The notes: generated by a model not told the origin, from the sequence alone. 61,360 bases of DNA from Salinisphaera sp. Q1T1-3 (GCF_003602005.1 NZ_QZWD01000021.1:1-61360), one strand, 5' to 3'. Counted from the first letter of the stretch, positions 35,217 through 44,713 are shown. Program-made: numbers and translations.

Positions 35217-35829
35217 CCGCGGATCGCGCCGAACAGGCGCATCCAAATTTCATCGATCACGTGCCGCCGGTGCGTGATCACACCCGGCGACCGGGTATCT
35301 GCGCATCGTTCCATCCATATCATCGCCCCGGCCGCTCATCGTGATGCCAATCGGCCGCGCGTCAGGCGACGCAAGGTGGCGCGCACGGCGGTGCCCTGAC
35401 CTGTCGTCGTTCCTCGCCGTGCAACGACACAGGCGCACGACCTACGATTGTTTCAATCCCGCGGCGATCTTCAGGTCAATCACAGCCTGACCGGGCAATC
35501 GAAACGGCGCCAATCCCGCCGCGCCGTCGCGCGGGCGATCTGCGTATTGATCGGGCATTGCCCTGCGGCATCACGCAGGGCGCGCCGGTCGCCCCGAAGC
35601 GCCACTCGGATATAACTGTTTTTCATGACAGTATCGGATTAATATCCGCTGCAGACGGCGCCGAGTCCGAATGTTTAACCGTGACTGAACGCAATGAACC
35701 GACTGATCTGCGTATGATGTCGCCAGACTTTGTACGCTGGACGGTCTCGATCGTGCCTTTTCGGCTCGAAATCGATATGTTCAACAATCGTCGAGACCGA
35801 GCCCGGCGATCTGCAAGAGGACAATCATC
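35217..35829. other. gene-poor interval before pmp3-like gene
   Basis: Over 600 bases without a convincing coding frame. The stretch near 35340-35400 resembles 29530-29575 weakly (GCGTCAGGCGA-CAAG). CGGAT-TAAT-ATCCG near 35637-35650 is a small inverted repeat. GC falls toward the right end, as expected for a promoter region, but no clear hexamer pair stands out. Confidence 0.35.
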
Positions 35830-35991
35830 TTGGACGTCATTCGCATCATTCTCTCGATTCTCCTGCCGCCGCTGGGCGTGTTTCTCCAGGTCGGCCTCGG
35901 CCTGCAGTTCTGGCTCAACGTCCTGCTGACGATCTTCGGCTACGTGCCCGGCATCATTCATGCCGTGTACATCATCGTCACCCGTAACTGA
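35830..35991 (+). CDS. YqaE/Pmp3-family small membrane protein
   Basis: The 53-residue protein begins at TTG with AAGAGGA eight bases upstream. The sequence LSILLPPLGVFLQVGLGLQFWLNVLLTIFGYVPGIIHAVYI is the Pmp3 signature: two transmembrane helices with the conserved PPLGV and F-GY-PG-IHA-Y. The family is induced by salt and cold stress in bacteria, yeast and plants and affects membrane potential. It stands alone. Confidence 0.92.
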   Translation: MDVIRIILSILLPPLGVFLQVGLGLQFWLNVLLTIFGYVPGIIHAVYIIVTRN

Positions 35992-36090
35992 CATCCGGTG
36001 AGCAGCTATGGCCGCACGGCGCGGCCGTCGTGTTTGTCGTTGCCCGACTGTGCCCCCACAGCTCATGGGTAATTGATACACACATTCGCA

Positions 36091-37095
36091 ATGAGTGTTA
36101 TGGCTTTCGATCTTTCGGTTCTCGATCTGGTTCCCGTTCCCAGCGGCACGACACCGTCCGCGGCGATTCGCGACAGCGTGTCTCTGGCACAGCTGGCCGA
36201 ACGCACGGGCTACCGTCGGTACTGGATCAGTGAACATCACGGCATGCCGGCCATCGCCAGTGCCTCACCGGAAGTGCTGCTCTCGCGTATCGGGGCATTG
36301 ACCTCGCGCATCCGTATCGGCTCGGGCGGCATCATGCTGCCCAATCATTCGCCGATGCGGGTGGCCGAGCACTTCCGGACACTGGAGGCACTCTATCCGG
36401 GCCGGGTCGATCTCGGTCTCGGTCGTGCCCCGGGGTCGGATGCGCGAACCAATCGCGCGCTCGGCGCCGGTTCCGGTGCCCACTTCGGCGACATGCTCAC
36501 GGAAATGCTGTCACTGGCCGATGGGCGCTATGGCCCCGAACATCCCTATGCCGGCGTTCGAGTGATGCCGGACGACGCCCCGCTACCGCCGATCTGGATT
36601 CTCGGCTCATCCGGCGCCAGTGCCCACGTGGCCGGCGCGAGCGGTTTCGGCTACAGCTTTGCCAGTCATTTCAGCCCGGTCGACCCGGCACCGGCGCTCG
36701 CCAGCTATCGGGAGACATTCGAAGCCTCGCCCCAATTCGCCGAACCACACACGATTCTCGGCGTATCGGTGATCTGTGCCGAGACGGAGGCCGAGGCCCA
36801 GCGCCTGGCGAAGACGGTCGATCTGATGTGGTTGCGTCTGCGCAAGGGCGAGTTCCTGCCATTACCCTCGCCGGAGGAAGCCGCGGCCTATCCCTACACC
36901 GCGCCCGAACAGGCAGCGATCGAAGAGAATCGTGCACGCCATATCATCGGCGATCCGGCGCAGGTGGCCGCCCAACTGAGAACGACCGCCGAGCGCACCG
37001 GGGCCGACGAGCTGATGATCGTGTCCAATATTCACGATCCGGGCGCCCGGCTGCACTCCTACGCGCTGGTCGCCGAAGCGCTGGCCGCCTCATGA
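36091..37095 (+). CDS. LLM-class flavin-dependent oxidoreductase (luciferase-like)
   Basis: The 334-residue protein has the bacterial luciferase TIM-barrel. The start region reads MSVMAFDLSVLDLVPVPSGT (a second ATG lies three codons in). YRRYWISEHHGMP, RIRIGSGGIMLPNHSPMRVAEHFRTLEALYPGRVDLGLGRAPG and PPIWILGSS are the conserved strands of the group related to YhbW. Family members use FMNH2 or F420 to oxidise small molecules. The substrate is unknown. It lies 93 bases upstream of, and codirectional with, an OhrR-type regulator, so it may be an oxidant-induced target. Confidence 0.88.
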   Translation: MSVMAFDLSVLDLVPVPSGTTPSAAIRDSVSLAQLAERTGYRRYWISEHHGMPAIASASPEVLLSRIGALTSRIRIGSGGIMLPNHSPMRVAEHFRTLEALYPGRVDLGLGRAPGSDARTNRALGAGSGAHFGDMLTEMLSLADGRYGPEHPYAGVRVMPDDAPLPPIWILGSSGASAHVAGASGFGYSFASHFSPVDPAPALASYRETFEASPQFAEPHTILGVSVICAETEAEAQRLAKTVDLMWLRLRKGEFLPLPSPEEAAAYPYTAPEQAAIEENRARHIIGDPAQVAAQLRTTAERTGADELMIVSNIHDPGARLHSYALVAEALAAS

Positions 37096-37188
37096 TTCAC
37101 CGCACGCTTCGACCGGTCGTTTCACCACCAAGCTGACACGACCGATCGAAAGCGCGCACAATGATCACGTTCGAACCTGTGTAGACCT

Positions 37189-37668
37189 ATGAAGACTGCG
37201 ACTTCATCCCAAGATGCGGCTCAACAAGCCCCGGCGCTCGATGCGCAACTCTGCTTTGCGCTTTATACCGCCACCCATCGCTTGACGCGTGCCTACCGCC
37301 CGCTGCTGGAGCCGCTCGGCCTGACGTACGTGCAGTATCTGGTGATGCTGGTCCTCTGGGAGGACACCCCGCGCTCCGTGGGTGAGCTGGGCGACGCCCT
37401 GTTTCTGGACAGCGGCACGCTCACGCCGCTGCTCAAACGCATGGAGCGCGCCGGGCTGGTGTCACGGCGCCGTGACACCGAGGATGAACGTCGCGTTCTG
37501 ATCGAGCTTACCGAGGCCGGTACCGCGCTCAAGTCGCGCGCTGCCGCCGTATCCGACGAAATGCTGTGCCGTCTGGAGATGACGACCACCGACGCCAAGC
37601 GGATGCGAAGCCAGATCATGCAGTTGGTCCATAACCTCGATCGCTACGACAGTACCAGCGAAGCCTAA
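37189..37668 (+). CDS. ohrR: OhrR-type MarR-family organic-peroxide sensor
   Basis: The 159-residue winged-helix repressor has the reactive cysteine Cys22 in LDAQLCFALY, with the partner tyrosines Tyr36 (TRAYRPLL) and Tyr47 (LTYVQYLVMLVLWE). A second cysteine, Cys127, is at the position of the resolving cysteine of the Xanthomonas two-cysteine type, so disulfide-based sensing is expected. The DNA-binding segment is LGDALFLDSGTLTPLLKRMERAGLVSRRRD. These positions follow my recall of the Xanthomonas protein. Its usual partner gene ohr is not adjacent; an osmC lies 8.8 kb away and a luciferase-like oxidoreductase is just upstream. Confidence 0.9.
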   Translation: MKTATSSQDAAQQAPALDAQLCFALYTATHRLTRAYRPLLEPLGLTYVQYLVMLVLWEDTPRSVGELGDALFLDSGTLTPLLKRMERAGLVSRRRDTEDERRVLIELTEAGTALKSRAAAVSDEMLCRLEMTTTDAKRMRSQIMQLVHNLDRYDSTSEA

Positions 37669-37758
37669 TCTCCGGGCGGTTTTTAACGGTTTTGACCGTT
37701 CAGCTGCGACGTGCGGCAAGCCGTTGGCGTGCGGCCGTGCGTGTCACTCGGTCGGCCG

Positions 37759-37914
37759 TCATTTCGCGGACGGGTTGTGCGCGCGGCGGCACGCCTGGCT
37801 GCAGAACTTGACGTGATGCCAGTCGCGCGCCCATTTCCGGCGCCATTTGAAAGGGCGCGCGCACTGCACGCAGATCTTTTCGGGCAGTTCGCTTTTCTTG
37901 CGCATCCGGGCCAT
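37759..37914 (-). CDS. DUF2256 zinc-ribbon-like small protein
   Basis: The 51-residue product MARMRKKSELPEKICVQCAR continues with PFKWRRKWARDWHHVKFCSQACRR. The family pattern is a K-x-LP-K-C-x2-C start, FxWRxKW and a closing FCSxxCR. The four cysteines (15, 18, 38 and 42) should bind one zinc. The function is unknown, although these genes often sit near photolyase-type or flavin genes. A start three codons later (MRKKSE) is equally possible. Confidence 0.85.
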   Translation of the reverse strand: MARMRKKSELPEKICVQCARPFKWRRKWARDWHHVKFCSQACRRAHNPSAK

Positions 37915-37976
37915 GACGATTTTCTACGCGAGCCGGCAAGACGCGGATGCATTGCGGCGGCGCCGACGATCGGCCC

Positions 37977-38459
37977 TCAGTCGTAGCGCATGATCAACTC
38001 ACCGTACCGGTATTCGCCGGTATCGATGAAACCCAGCGCCGCGTAGAGTTGGCGCGCGGCGTCGTTGCCCGGCAGAAGACTGATGACGATCGCGGCCTGC
38101 GGATATGCTTGGCGGATATGCACCAACGTCGCGGCCAGACCGGCACGGCCATAGCCCCGGCCCTGCCAGGCATGGTCGATCATGAACCGCGGGATGCTGC
38201 AGATCCGCTGTTCGGGCAGATATTCGTACATGACGAACCCGACCACGGTCCGGCCGGCGACGATCGCCATGGGCCGACATGCCGGCACGACATAGGCCTC
38301 GGCCAGCGAATAGAGATTCGAGGCCAGGTTGGCCGCCTGGGCCGCTTCGAGTCGCAGCGCGATGACGGCCTGCCAGTTGTCCGGGGTGACCGGCGCCAGC
38401 GCCACGGGCAGGCGCGGCTCATGCTGCCCGTCAGATCGCTCGTTGCGCTCGGCTGGCAT
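37977..38459 (-). CDS. GNAT acetyltransferase, diamine/spermidine-acetyltransferase-like
   Basis: This 160-residue GNAT has RFMIDHAWQGRGYGRAGLAATL, with the acetyl-CoA loop QGRGYG near 102-107, then NDAARQLYAALGFIDTGE at 130-147. The opening VTPDNWQAVIALRLEAAQ and YVVPACRPMAIVAG resemble the SpeG/BltD-type polyamine acetyltransferases. Its start codon shares a base with the stop of the deacetylase gene, so the two opposing activities are made together. The natural substrate is not determined by the sequence. Confidence 0.85.
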   Translation of the reverse strand: MPAERNERSDGQHEPRLPVALAPVTPDNWQAVIALRLEAAQAANLASNLYSLAEAYVVPACRPMAIVAGRTVVGFVMYEYLPEQRICSIPRFMIDHAWQGRGYGRAGLAATLVHIRQAYPQAAIVISLLPGNDAARQLYAALGFIDTGEYRYGELIMRYD

Positions 38460-39565
38460 CAGTCGGCATCCGAGAACGCAGAATTATGGAATTCGGCGAT
38501 TTCGCTGACTTCGGCCATGCCGGGTTCGACCGGCTCGACAGGCGGGCCGCCGGCCATGACCTCGAGCGTGGTACGCGTGCAGCGCGCCAGGGTTTCCGGG
38601 TTGTAGCCACCTTCCAGTGCCATGACGAGTCGCCCGTCGCAGTATTCGTCGGCCAGCCGCTGGATGATACCGGTCAGCGTGCTGTAGCCCGCATAGGTCA
38701 TGGTCAGGCACAGCTCGGTGATATGGGCGTCCATGCCGGCCGAAACCATGATCAGATCCGGACGGAACCACTCGGCGGCCGGCACGAGTATGTCCTCGAA
38801 AGCCCGAATCATGGCTCGGTCGCCGGCCTCCCCGGGTAACGGCACGTTGACCGTGGTGCCCTCCCCGAGCCCCTCGCCGACTTCCGATATGTGGCCCGTA
38901 CCCGGATAGAACGGCGCGGCCCGGTGCGTATCGAAGAACATCACGCTCGGGTCGGCGGCGAATATGTCCTGGGTGCCGTTGCCGTGGTGGGCATCCCAGT
39001 CGATGATCAGCACGCGATCGGCATCCCAGTGGGCCTGGGCATGCGCGGCGCCGACCGCGATATTGTTGAATAGACAGAATCCGCGTGCGCGCACAGCGTT
39101 GGCGTGATGCCCGGGCGGTCGACACAGCACGAAGGCCGACTCGGCCCGGCGTTCGAATACCGCATCGACGGCGTGGATCACGGAGCCGGCCGCGACTTCG
39201 GCCGCCTCCATGCTGCCGGCGGAAATGGCGGTGGTATCCACGTCGAGCCAGGCCTGCTTGCCCGCGAGTTCGTGGAGGCTTTCGATATAGGACGTGGTGT
39301 GCACCCGCTGCAGCTGCTCCATCGTGGCCTTGTCGCCGGCAGCGAACCGGACACCGGGCACCGGCTGGGCATGGAGCATCTCGTTGACGGCGATGACGCG
39401 CCCCGGATGCTCGGGATAGCTCCACTTGGCCTCGAGCCCCAGGCCGTCGAGAATGCCACGTACGCGGCTGTTCATGCGTCCCGGCAGAAACGGCTCTTCT
39501 GCCTGTGGACGATGCGCGAGCACGCGCTCATCGTAGATCACCAGCACATCACGGTCGCCTAGCAA
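38459..39565 (-). CDS. histone-deacetylase-fold zinc deacetylase (AcuC/acetylpolyamine amidohydrolase family)
   Basis: This 368-residue arginase/deacetylase-fold enzyme has the active site CRPPGHHA with the His pair 153-154, zinc ligands in IIDWDAHHGNGTQ (Asp191, His193) and the later VSAGMDAH, and EGGYN near 325. Bacterial relatives remove acetyl groups from polyamines, from lysines of proteins such as acetyl-CoA synthetase, or from small molecules. It starts at MLGDRDVLVIYDERVLAH and ends by overlapping an acetyltransferase gene, a writer/eraser arrangement that favours a reversible acetylation substrate. Which one is inference. Confidence 0.9.
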   Translation of the reverse strand: MLGDRDVLVIYDERVLAHRPQAEEPFLPGRMNSRVRGILDGLGLEAKWSYPEHPGRVIAVNEMLHAQPVPGVRFAAGDKATMEQLQRVHTTSYIESLHELAGKQAWLDVDTTAISAGSMEAAEVAAGSVIHAVDAVFERRAESAFVLCRPPGHHANAVRARGFCLFNNIAVGAAHAQAHWDADRVLIIDWDAHHGNGTQDIFAADPSVMFFDTHRAAPFYPGTGHISEVGEGLGEGTTVNVPLPGEAGDRAMIRAFEDILVPAAEWFRPDLIMVSAGMDAHITELCLTMTYAGYSTLTGIIQRLADEYCDGRLVMALEGGYNPETLARCTRTTLEVMAGGPPVEPVEPGMAEVSEIAEFHNSAFSDAD

Positions 39566-39627
39566 GCATCACCTCCCGTTGGCACATGGCCCAGTCGGTG
39601 TCAGCCTACTCCGATCGCACGGGCCGG

Positions 39628-40584
39628 TCAGCTGCCCGTGGCGGCGCGTTCGGCCTCGCGGGTCTTCATGGCGACCAAGGCCCGCAGGCCGGCCAGCCGG
39701 GGCACGGGCACATCGAGCCGCGCGGCGATATCGACGATATTGCCGAGAATCGCGTCGATCTCGAGGGGCCGGCCTGCCCGATGGTCGAGCGCCATGCTGT
39801 TGCGATAGGCCGTCATCTGCCGCGTCGCCGCGATGTTGCGCTCGGCCGCATCGTCCGGCATCGGATGACCGTCGGCCGCGGCAACCGCCGCCACCTCGGC
39901 CATTACGCCGCGTACAAGGGCTTCTCCACCGGGTACGCCGAGCATCGTATCGGTATCGGTGCCGTCGGCCAGCACGGAAATCGGGTTGAACGGCGCGTTC
40001 CAGAGGCTCTTCGCCCAGCGTTCTCGCACGATCGTTTCGCTGATCTTCACATCGATGCCACCGGTTTCGAAAAGCGCCGCGAGCGCGCTGAGCGCCGGGG
40101 TCGTGCCGGCCGGCCACGCACCGAGCGTGAGTCGGCCAAAGGCCTGATGCCGGATACGGCCCGGGCCGAGGCGGCTGACACCCACGAAGGCCAGACCACT
40201 GAGCAATTCATGATCCGGCAGGGCCGAGGCGATCTCGGGCTCGATATCGATGCCGTTCTCGATCAGCACGACAGTCGTATCCGGGCCGACCCAGGGCGCG
40301 ATGAGTGACGCGCGGTCGACTGTCGGCAGGACCTTGACGCAACAAACGACGTAATCGGCGCCCGGAACCGGTTCATCGTCCGGTCCATGGACGGCGGCCG
40401 GGGCGAACGACAGATCCCCGAGCGGGCTGTCGACGATCAAGCCGTGCTGTCGGACCGTCTCGACATCCGAGCGGAGCACGAGCGCCACGTGCGCGCCGGC
40501 ACGGTGGGCAATCGCACCGTAGAACCCGCCGACTGCGCCGGCGCCGATCACCACGATCCGCGGCCGGTCTTTTTCGTTGGCCAT
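39628..40584 (-). CDS. 2-dehydropantoate 2-reductase family protein
   Basis: The 318-residue NADPH-dependent reductase has the dinucleotide site VIGAGAVGGFYGA at 13-24, the catalytic lysine region RERWAKSLWNAPFNPISVL and the closing LEIDAILGNIVDIA. PanE makes pantoate for coenzyme A, but many relatives with this fold act on other ketoacids, and this one has neither pan neighbours nor other pathway genes. MANEKDRPRIVV was chosen because the frame further upstream only adds an Arg-rich string. It is separated from surE by a 63-base gap. Confidence 0.85.
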   Translation of the reverse strand: MANEKDRPRIVVIGAGAVGGFYGAIAHRAGAHVALVLRSDVETVRQHGLIVDSPLGDLSFAPAAVHGPDDEPVPGADYVVCCVKVLPTVDRASLIAPWVGPDTTVVLIENGIDIEPEIASALPDHELLSGLAFVGVSRLGPGRIRHQAFGRLTLGAWPAGTTPALSALAALFETGGIDVKISETIVRERWAKSLWNAPFNPISVLADGTDTDTMLGVPGGEALVRGVMAEVAAVAAADGHPMPDDAAERNIAATRQMTAYRNSMALDHRAGRPLEIDAILGNIVDIAARLDVPVPRLAGLRALVAMKTREAERAATGS

Positions 40585-40626
40585 GAGATACCTCTCGTCA
40601 GAGCGTTCGCCGGCGCCACCACGCCG

Positions 40627-40647
40627 CGCCCGCATGCATTGCGGGCG
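40627..40647 (-). terminator. hairpin between surE and the PanE-like gene
   Basis: CGCCCGCA-TGCAT-TGCGGGCG, an 8-bp perfect stem just at the surE stop. It lacks a T-run, so it may attenuate or protect the message rather than end it. Confidence 0.35.
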
Positions 40648-41445
40648 TCAGCCGGATGATGCAATCGGCGCGCGCAGGTCGATCTCCGCGCCGGCCCCCA
40701 GATGGGACAACCGTTCGTTGTCGTGTCGCGTGCAGGTCAGCGGCGTGACCGAGATCGCCCGCTCGCGTATCGCGACCACGTCGGCATGCGGATCGGTCAC
40801 GGCCTCGATGTCGCGCGTGAACGAGAGCCGATAATCGGCACCGGCCTCGGCGCGTGACATGCGCGTCGCCCGGATCGCCCCGCCGGTCTGTCGCGTGAAA
40901 CGCAGCCCGCCGATCGTTTCCGGATCGCCGGACGGGAAATTCACGTTCCAGCAGCAGCCGTGCCGGTCACGCAGTGGCCAGAGGCGCTCGAACACCGCCT
41001 CGCCCCAGGCCCGGGCCACGGAGAAATCGGGCGTTGTCGGACCGTCGAAGGCCTGGCTGAGCGCCATCGCCGGAATATCGAAATGCGCGCCGGCCAGCGC
41101 GGCGCCGACGGTGCCGGAATACATGACCGAGTCCGAGAGATTGCCGCCCCAGTTGACGCCGGACAGCACAAGATCGAACGTCGCCCCGTCCAGCCAGGGC
41201 CCGCCGAGCGCGGCCATCACGCAGTCGGCCGGCGTGCCGGTGACCGCATAACGACGCGGGCCGCGCTGGCTGACGGACAGTTCGTCATGAAGCGTCAGCG
41301 CCTGCGCCGTGCCGGACCGATTGCCGCTCGGGGCAAAGACCCAGACTTCGGCCGCCAGACGCGCAGCCAGCGTTTCGGCCACGGCCAGGCCGGGCGCGTC
41401 GATGCCATCGTCGTTGGTGACGAGCACACGGTTGAGTTCTTTCAT
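40648..41445 (-). CDS. surE: 5'/3'-nucleotidase SurE
   Basis: This 265-residue metal-dependent phosphatase acts on nucleoside monophosphates. The metal site VTNDDGIDAPG carries Asp12-Asp13. Further conserved parts are APSGNRSGTAQALTL, with the catalytic-site Asn/Ser, and LVLSGVNWGGNLSDSVMYSGTVGAA. The start MKELNRVLVTNDDG gives the standard length of about 260. In many gammaproteobacteria surE is next to pcm and nlpD; here those neighbours are missing, and the M23 peptidase at 33774 is not linked. Confidence 0.93.
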   Translation of the reverse strand: MKELNRVLVTNDDGIDAPGLAVAETLAARLAAEVWVFAPSGNRSGTAQALTLHDELSVSQRGPRRYAVTGTPADCVMAALGGPWLDGATFDLVLSGVNWGGNLSDSVMYSGTVGAALAGAHFDIPAMALSQAFDGPTTPDFSVARAWGEAVFERLWPLRDRHGCCWNVNFPSGDPETIGGLRFTRQTGGAIRATRMSRAEAGADYRLSFTRDIEAVTDPHADVVAIRERAISVTPLTCTRHDNERLSHLGAGAEIDLRAPIASSG

Positions 41446-41548
41446 GCCGGCGATTGTGACAGCTGCGTCGTGTTTTGGCCGCATCACTTCGTGTCCACGA
41501 CCAAGCTATGCTATCAATACGGTAGCGTACGGAAACATCGGAAACACC

Positions 41549-42340
41549 ATGCCTCAACTCCCCGACCCCACCAGCGGCCACGTTCGGCTGGATCTCGACG
41601 ACAGCGTCCTGCATATCCATCTGGCACGTGCCGACAAGCGCAATGCGCTCACGCAGGCGATGTACACCGATCTCACGCAGGCGATCGACTTCGCCGCGCA
41701 GGCCACGTCGGTACGCGTTGTGTGTCTCGTCGGCGACGGCGACATGTTCTGTGCCGGCAATGACATCGCCGATTTCGCCGATATCGACCCCGCGGACGGC
41801 GCGGCGGGCGTCGACGGACCGGCGCTGACCTTCGTGCGTCATCTGTCGCAGTGCGACAAGCCCGTCGTGGTCGCGGTCCAGGGCCAGGCCACCGGTATCG
41901 GCACGACCCTCCTGCTGCATGCCGATCTCGTCGTGGCGGCCGACGATGCCCGTTTTTACACGGCTTTCATCGATCTGGCGCTCGTGCCCGAGGCCGGCTC
42001 GTCGACACTCCTGCCGGCCCTGATCGGGCGCCAGCAGGCCAACCGACTGCTACTGGCCGGGGATACACTGAGCGCCGAGGAGGCACTGGCAACGGGCCTG
42101 GTCGCGTATGTCGTGCCCCGCGCGTCGCTGTCGGCCAAGACCGCTGAACTGACGGCACGTCTGGCGGCGAAGTCACCGGGCGCGACGGCCGCGACCAAGC
42201 AACTCTTGCGCGCCGGACGCGGCGACGCACCGCTGGAGGCCCAGATCGCACGCGAGGCCGAGCTGTTCGGTCAGCGGCTGGCCAGTGACGAAGTCGCGGC
42301 CGTCATGCGTCACTTCCTCGACAAGCGCGCCCGTCACTGA
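41549..42340 (+). CDS. enoyl-CoA hydratase/isomerase family protein
   Basis: The 263-residue crotonase-fold enzyme has ARADKRNALTQAMYTDL near the start, the oxyanion-hole strand GDGDMFCAGNDIADF near 70, and VVAVQGQATGIGTTLLLHADLVVAADDARFYTAFIDLALVPEAGSSTLLP. The second catalytic Glu of hydratases appears as Glu in LVPEAGS, while the first is replaced (ATGIGTTLL), the pattern of isomerase-like members. It probably acts in fatty-acid or related acyl-CoA breakdown. A thiolase lies 1.2 kb downstream in the same direction, with an opposing gene between them. Confidence 0.85.
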   Translation: MPQLPDPTSGHVRLDLDDSVLHIHLARADKRNALTQAMYTDLTQAIDFAAQATSVRVVCLVGDGDMFCAGNDIADFADIDPADGAAGVDGPALTFVRHLSQCDKPVVVAVQGQATGIGTTLLLHADLVVAADDARFYTAFIDLALVPEAGSSTLLPALIGRQQANRLLLAGDTLSAEEALATGLVAYVVPRASLSAKTAELTARLAAKSPGATAATKQLLRAGRGDAPLEAQIAREAELFGQRLASDEVAAVMRHFLDKRARH

Positions 42341-42412
42341 ATCGCCCGGCCGGCCCCGGCGCGCCCGGTCGAGGGCTGACCGGGCATCGTCACACCCGAG
42401 CCGGGGCAATCT

Positions 42413-43369
42413 TTATAGCCGCGCGCGAGCGCCTGCGTACTCTGCGACCAGACGCGCCACGATGTCGGCGACCGGCTGGATCTCGTCGATGGTGCCCACG
42501 CCCTGCCCCGCGCCCCAGATATCCTTCCAGGCCTTGGACGCCGACTCCCCGCCACTGGCAAACGACATATGTGACTTGTCGGCCTCGGGCAGATCGTCGG
42601 GATTCAGGCCGGCAGCCGCGATCGAGCCGCGCAGATAGTTGCCATGCACCCCGGTGAACAGGTTCGAATAGACGATATCCGAGGCAGTGGATTCGGTGAC
42701 CATGCGCTTGTAGTCCTCGACCGCGCCGGCCTCGCGGCTGGCAATGAAACGCGTGCCCATATAGGCGAAATCCGCCCCCATCGCACGCGCGGCCAGCACG
42801 TGCTCGCCGCGTGTGATCGCCCCGGACAGCACCAGTGGGCCGTCCCAGAAACGCCGGATCTCCGAAACGAGCGCGAAGGGGCTCAACGTGCCGGCGTGAC
42901 CGCCGGCCCCGGCACAGACCACGATCAGGCCGTCGACGCCGGCCTCGATCGCTTTTTCGGCATGTCGCACGCTGATCACGTCGTGAAAGACATGGCCACC
43001 GTAGTCCCGGGCCGCCGCCACGACCTCGCCCGGTGGCCGTAGGCTCGTGATCATCAACGGCACTCGATGATCCACGCAGACCCCGAGATCGTGATCGAGC
43101 CGGTCGTTCGAGCCGTGCACGATCTGGTTGACCGCATACGGGGCGATCGGCGCTTCGGGGTCGGCCTCACGTGCGGCTGCCAGGCCGGACTCGATCCGGC
43201 TCAACCAGTCGTCAAGCGCGCTGGCCGGTCGTGCGTTGAGCGCCGGAAACGAACCGACGACCCCGGCCGTACACTGGGCGACGACCAGTTCCGGATTGGA
43301 CAGGATGAACATCGGTGCCCCGATCACCGGCAGGCGCATCTGGGCATTGAGCGTATCGACGAGCGACAT
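42413..43369 (-). CDS. nitronate monooxygenase (2-nitropropane dioxygenase family)
   Basis: The 318-residue flavoprotein TIM-barrel starts [21 protein letters not shown], a start supported by GAGGAG nine bases upstream. An ATG 24 codons earlier (43441) only adds a basic stretch. FMN-binding landmarks are [30 protein letters not shown] with the catalytic His, [33 protein letters not shown]. The group oxidises alkyl nitronates such as propionate-3-nitronate, a natural toxin. It is divergent from the thiolase and convergent with the hydratase. Confidence 0.88.
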   Translation of the reverse strand: MSLVDTLNAQMRLPVIGAPMFILSNPELVVAQCTAGVVGSFPALNARPASALDDWLSRIESGLAAAREADPEAPIAPYAVNQIVHGSNDRLDHDLGVCVDHRVPLMITSLRPPGEVVAAARDYGGHVFHDVISVRHAEKAIEAGVDGLIVVCAGAGGHAGTLSPFALVSEIRRFWDGPLVLSGAITRGEHVLAARAMGADFAYMGTRFIASREAGAVEDYKRMVTESTASDIVYSNLFTGVHGNYLRGSIAAAGLNPDDLPEADKSHMSFASGGESASKAWKDIWGAGQGVGTIDEIQPVADIVARLVAEYAGARARL

Positions 43370-43510
43370 GAACACGATCTCCTCGGTAGTGCGCCGGGGC
43401 TTGGCCGGTGCTGTCTTGACGGTCTTCGAGCGCCTTACCATACTCCACCGTATCGAAAAACACAGCCGGTCGGCCCGTCATTGCCGCGGCGTATCCAGGA
43501 GTTGGGTGTC

Positions 43511-44713
43511 ATGCGTCAGGCCGTCATCGTATCCACTGCCCGCACGCCGATCGGCCGAGCCTATCGCGGTGCCTTCAACAACACCCAGGCCCAGGCCCTC
43601 GGCGGCCACGCCATCGCCCATGCCGTCGCCCGGGCCGGCGTCGATCCCGAGGAAATCGACGATGTGGTCCTCGGCGCGGCCATGCAGCAGGGCACGACGG
43701 CGACCAACATCGCCCGTCAGTGCGCGCTGCGGGCCGGGCTGCCGACATCGGTGCCCGGCATGAGTCTGGACCGGCAGTGCGCCTCGGGCCTGATGGGCAT
43801 CGCGAGCGCGGCCCGCCAGATCGTCGACGACGGCATGAATATCGTCATCGGCGGCGGGCTGGAGTCCATCTCTCTGGTCCAGAATGCACAGTTCAACGGG
43901 TCTCGTGCCGCCGATCCATGGCTGGTCGAACGGGTACCCAGCCTGTACATGTCGATGCTCGAGACCGCAGAGATCGTGGCCGAGCGCTATGGCGTCTCGC
44001 GCGAGGCACAGGACGAATACGCCTACCAGTCGCAGATGCGAACTGCCGAGGCCCAGCGCGACGGGCGATTCGATGCCGAAATCGTGCCGATGACCACGCA
44101 CCAGACGATCGTCGATCGCGAAACCGGCGCCGAGCGGGCGGCCGAAGTCACGCTCGATCGAGACGAAGGCAATCGCCCCGAAACCACACGCGCGGGCCTA
44201 CAGGGCCTGAAGACGGTGTTCTCGGACGGCCAGCAAGTCGCCGACGGGCGCTTCATCACCGCCGGCAACGCCTCGCAGCTCTCCGACGGCGCCGCGGCCT
44301 GCGTGCTGATGGAAGCCGCCGATGCCGAACGTCGCGGCCTGGAACCGCTGGGCGCTTATCTCGGCATGGCCGTAGCCGGCTGTGACCCGGACGAAATGGG
44401 CATCGGCCCGGTGTTCGCGGTGCCGAAGCTTCTCGCGCGATTCGGCCTCACCGTCGACGATATCGGCCTGTGGGAACTCAACGAAGCATTCGCCAGCCAG
44501 TGTCTGTACTGTCGCGACCGACTCGGCATCGATCCGGACAAGTACAACGTCGACGGCGGCGCGATCGCCATCGGCCATCCCTACGGCATGTCCGGTGCAC
44601 GCATGACCGGCCATGCGCTCATCGAGGGCAAGCGCCGCGGCGCGAAATACGCGATGGTCACGATGTGCGTCGGCGGCGGCATGGGGGCCGCCGGTCTGTT
44701 CGAGATTTTCTGA
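43511..44713 (+). CDS. acetyl-CoA acyltransferase (thiolase)
   Basis: The 400-residue thiolase has the nucleophile Cys90 in [13 protein letters not shown], a central [12 protein letters not shown], the conserved [20 protein letters not shown] with the active-site His and the C-terminal [15 protein letters not shown] with the second cysteine. AGGAG is 12 bases before the ATG. It makes or cleaves 3-ketoacyl-CoA, most likely in beta-oxidation together with the hydratase at 41549. No 3-hydroxyacyl-CoA dehydrogenase is close by, so the pathway is spread over the genome. The length is usual for the family. Confidence 0.93.
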   Translation: MRQAVIVSTARTPIGRAYRGAFNNTQAQALGGHAIAHAVARAGVDPEEIDDVVLGAAMQQGTTATNIARQCALRAGLPTSVPGMSLDRQCASGLMGIASAARQIVDDGMNIVIGGGLESISLVQNAQFNGSRAADPWLVERVPSLYMSMLETAEIVAERYGVSREAQDEYAYQSQMRTAEAQRDGRFDAEIVPMTTHQTIVDRETGAERAAEVTLDRDEGNRPETTRAGLQGLKTVFSDGQQVADGRFITAGNASQLSDGAAACVLMEAADAERRGLEPLGAYLGMAVAGCDPDEMGIGPVFAVPKLLARFGLTVDDIGLWELNEAFASQCLYCRDRLGIDPDKYNVDGGAIAIGHPYGMSGARMTGHALIEGKRRGAKYAMVTMCVGGGMGAAGLFEIF

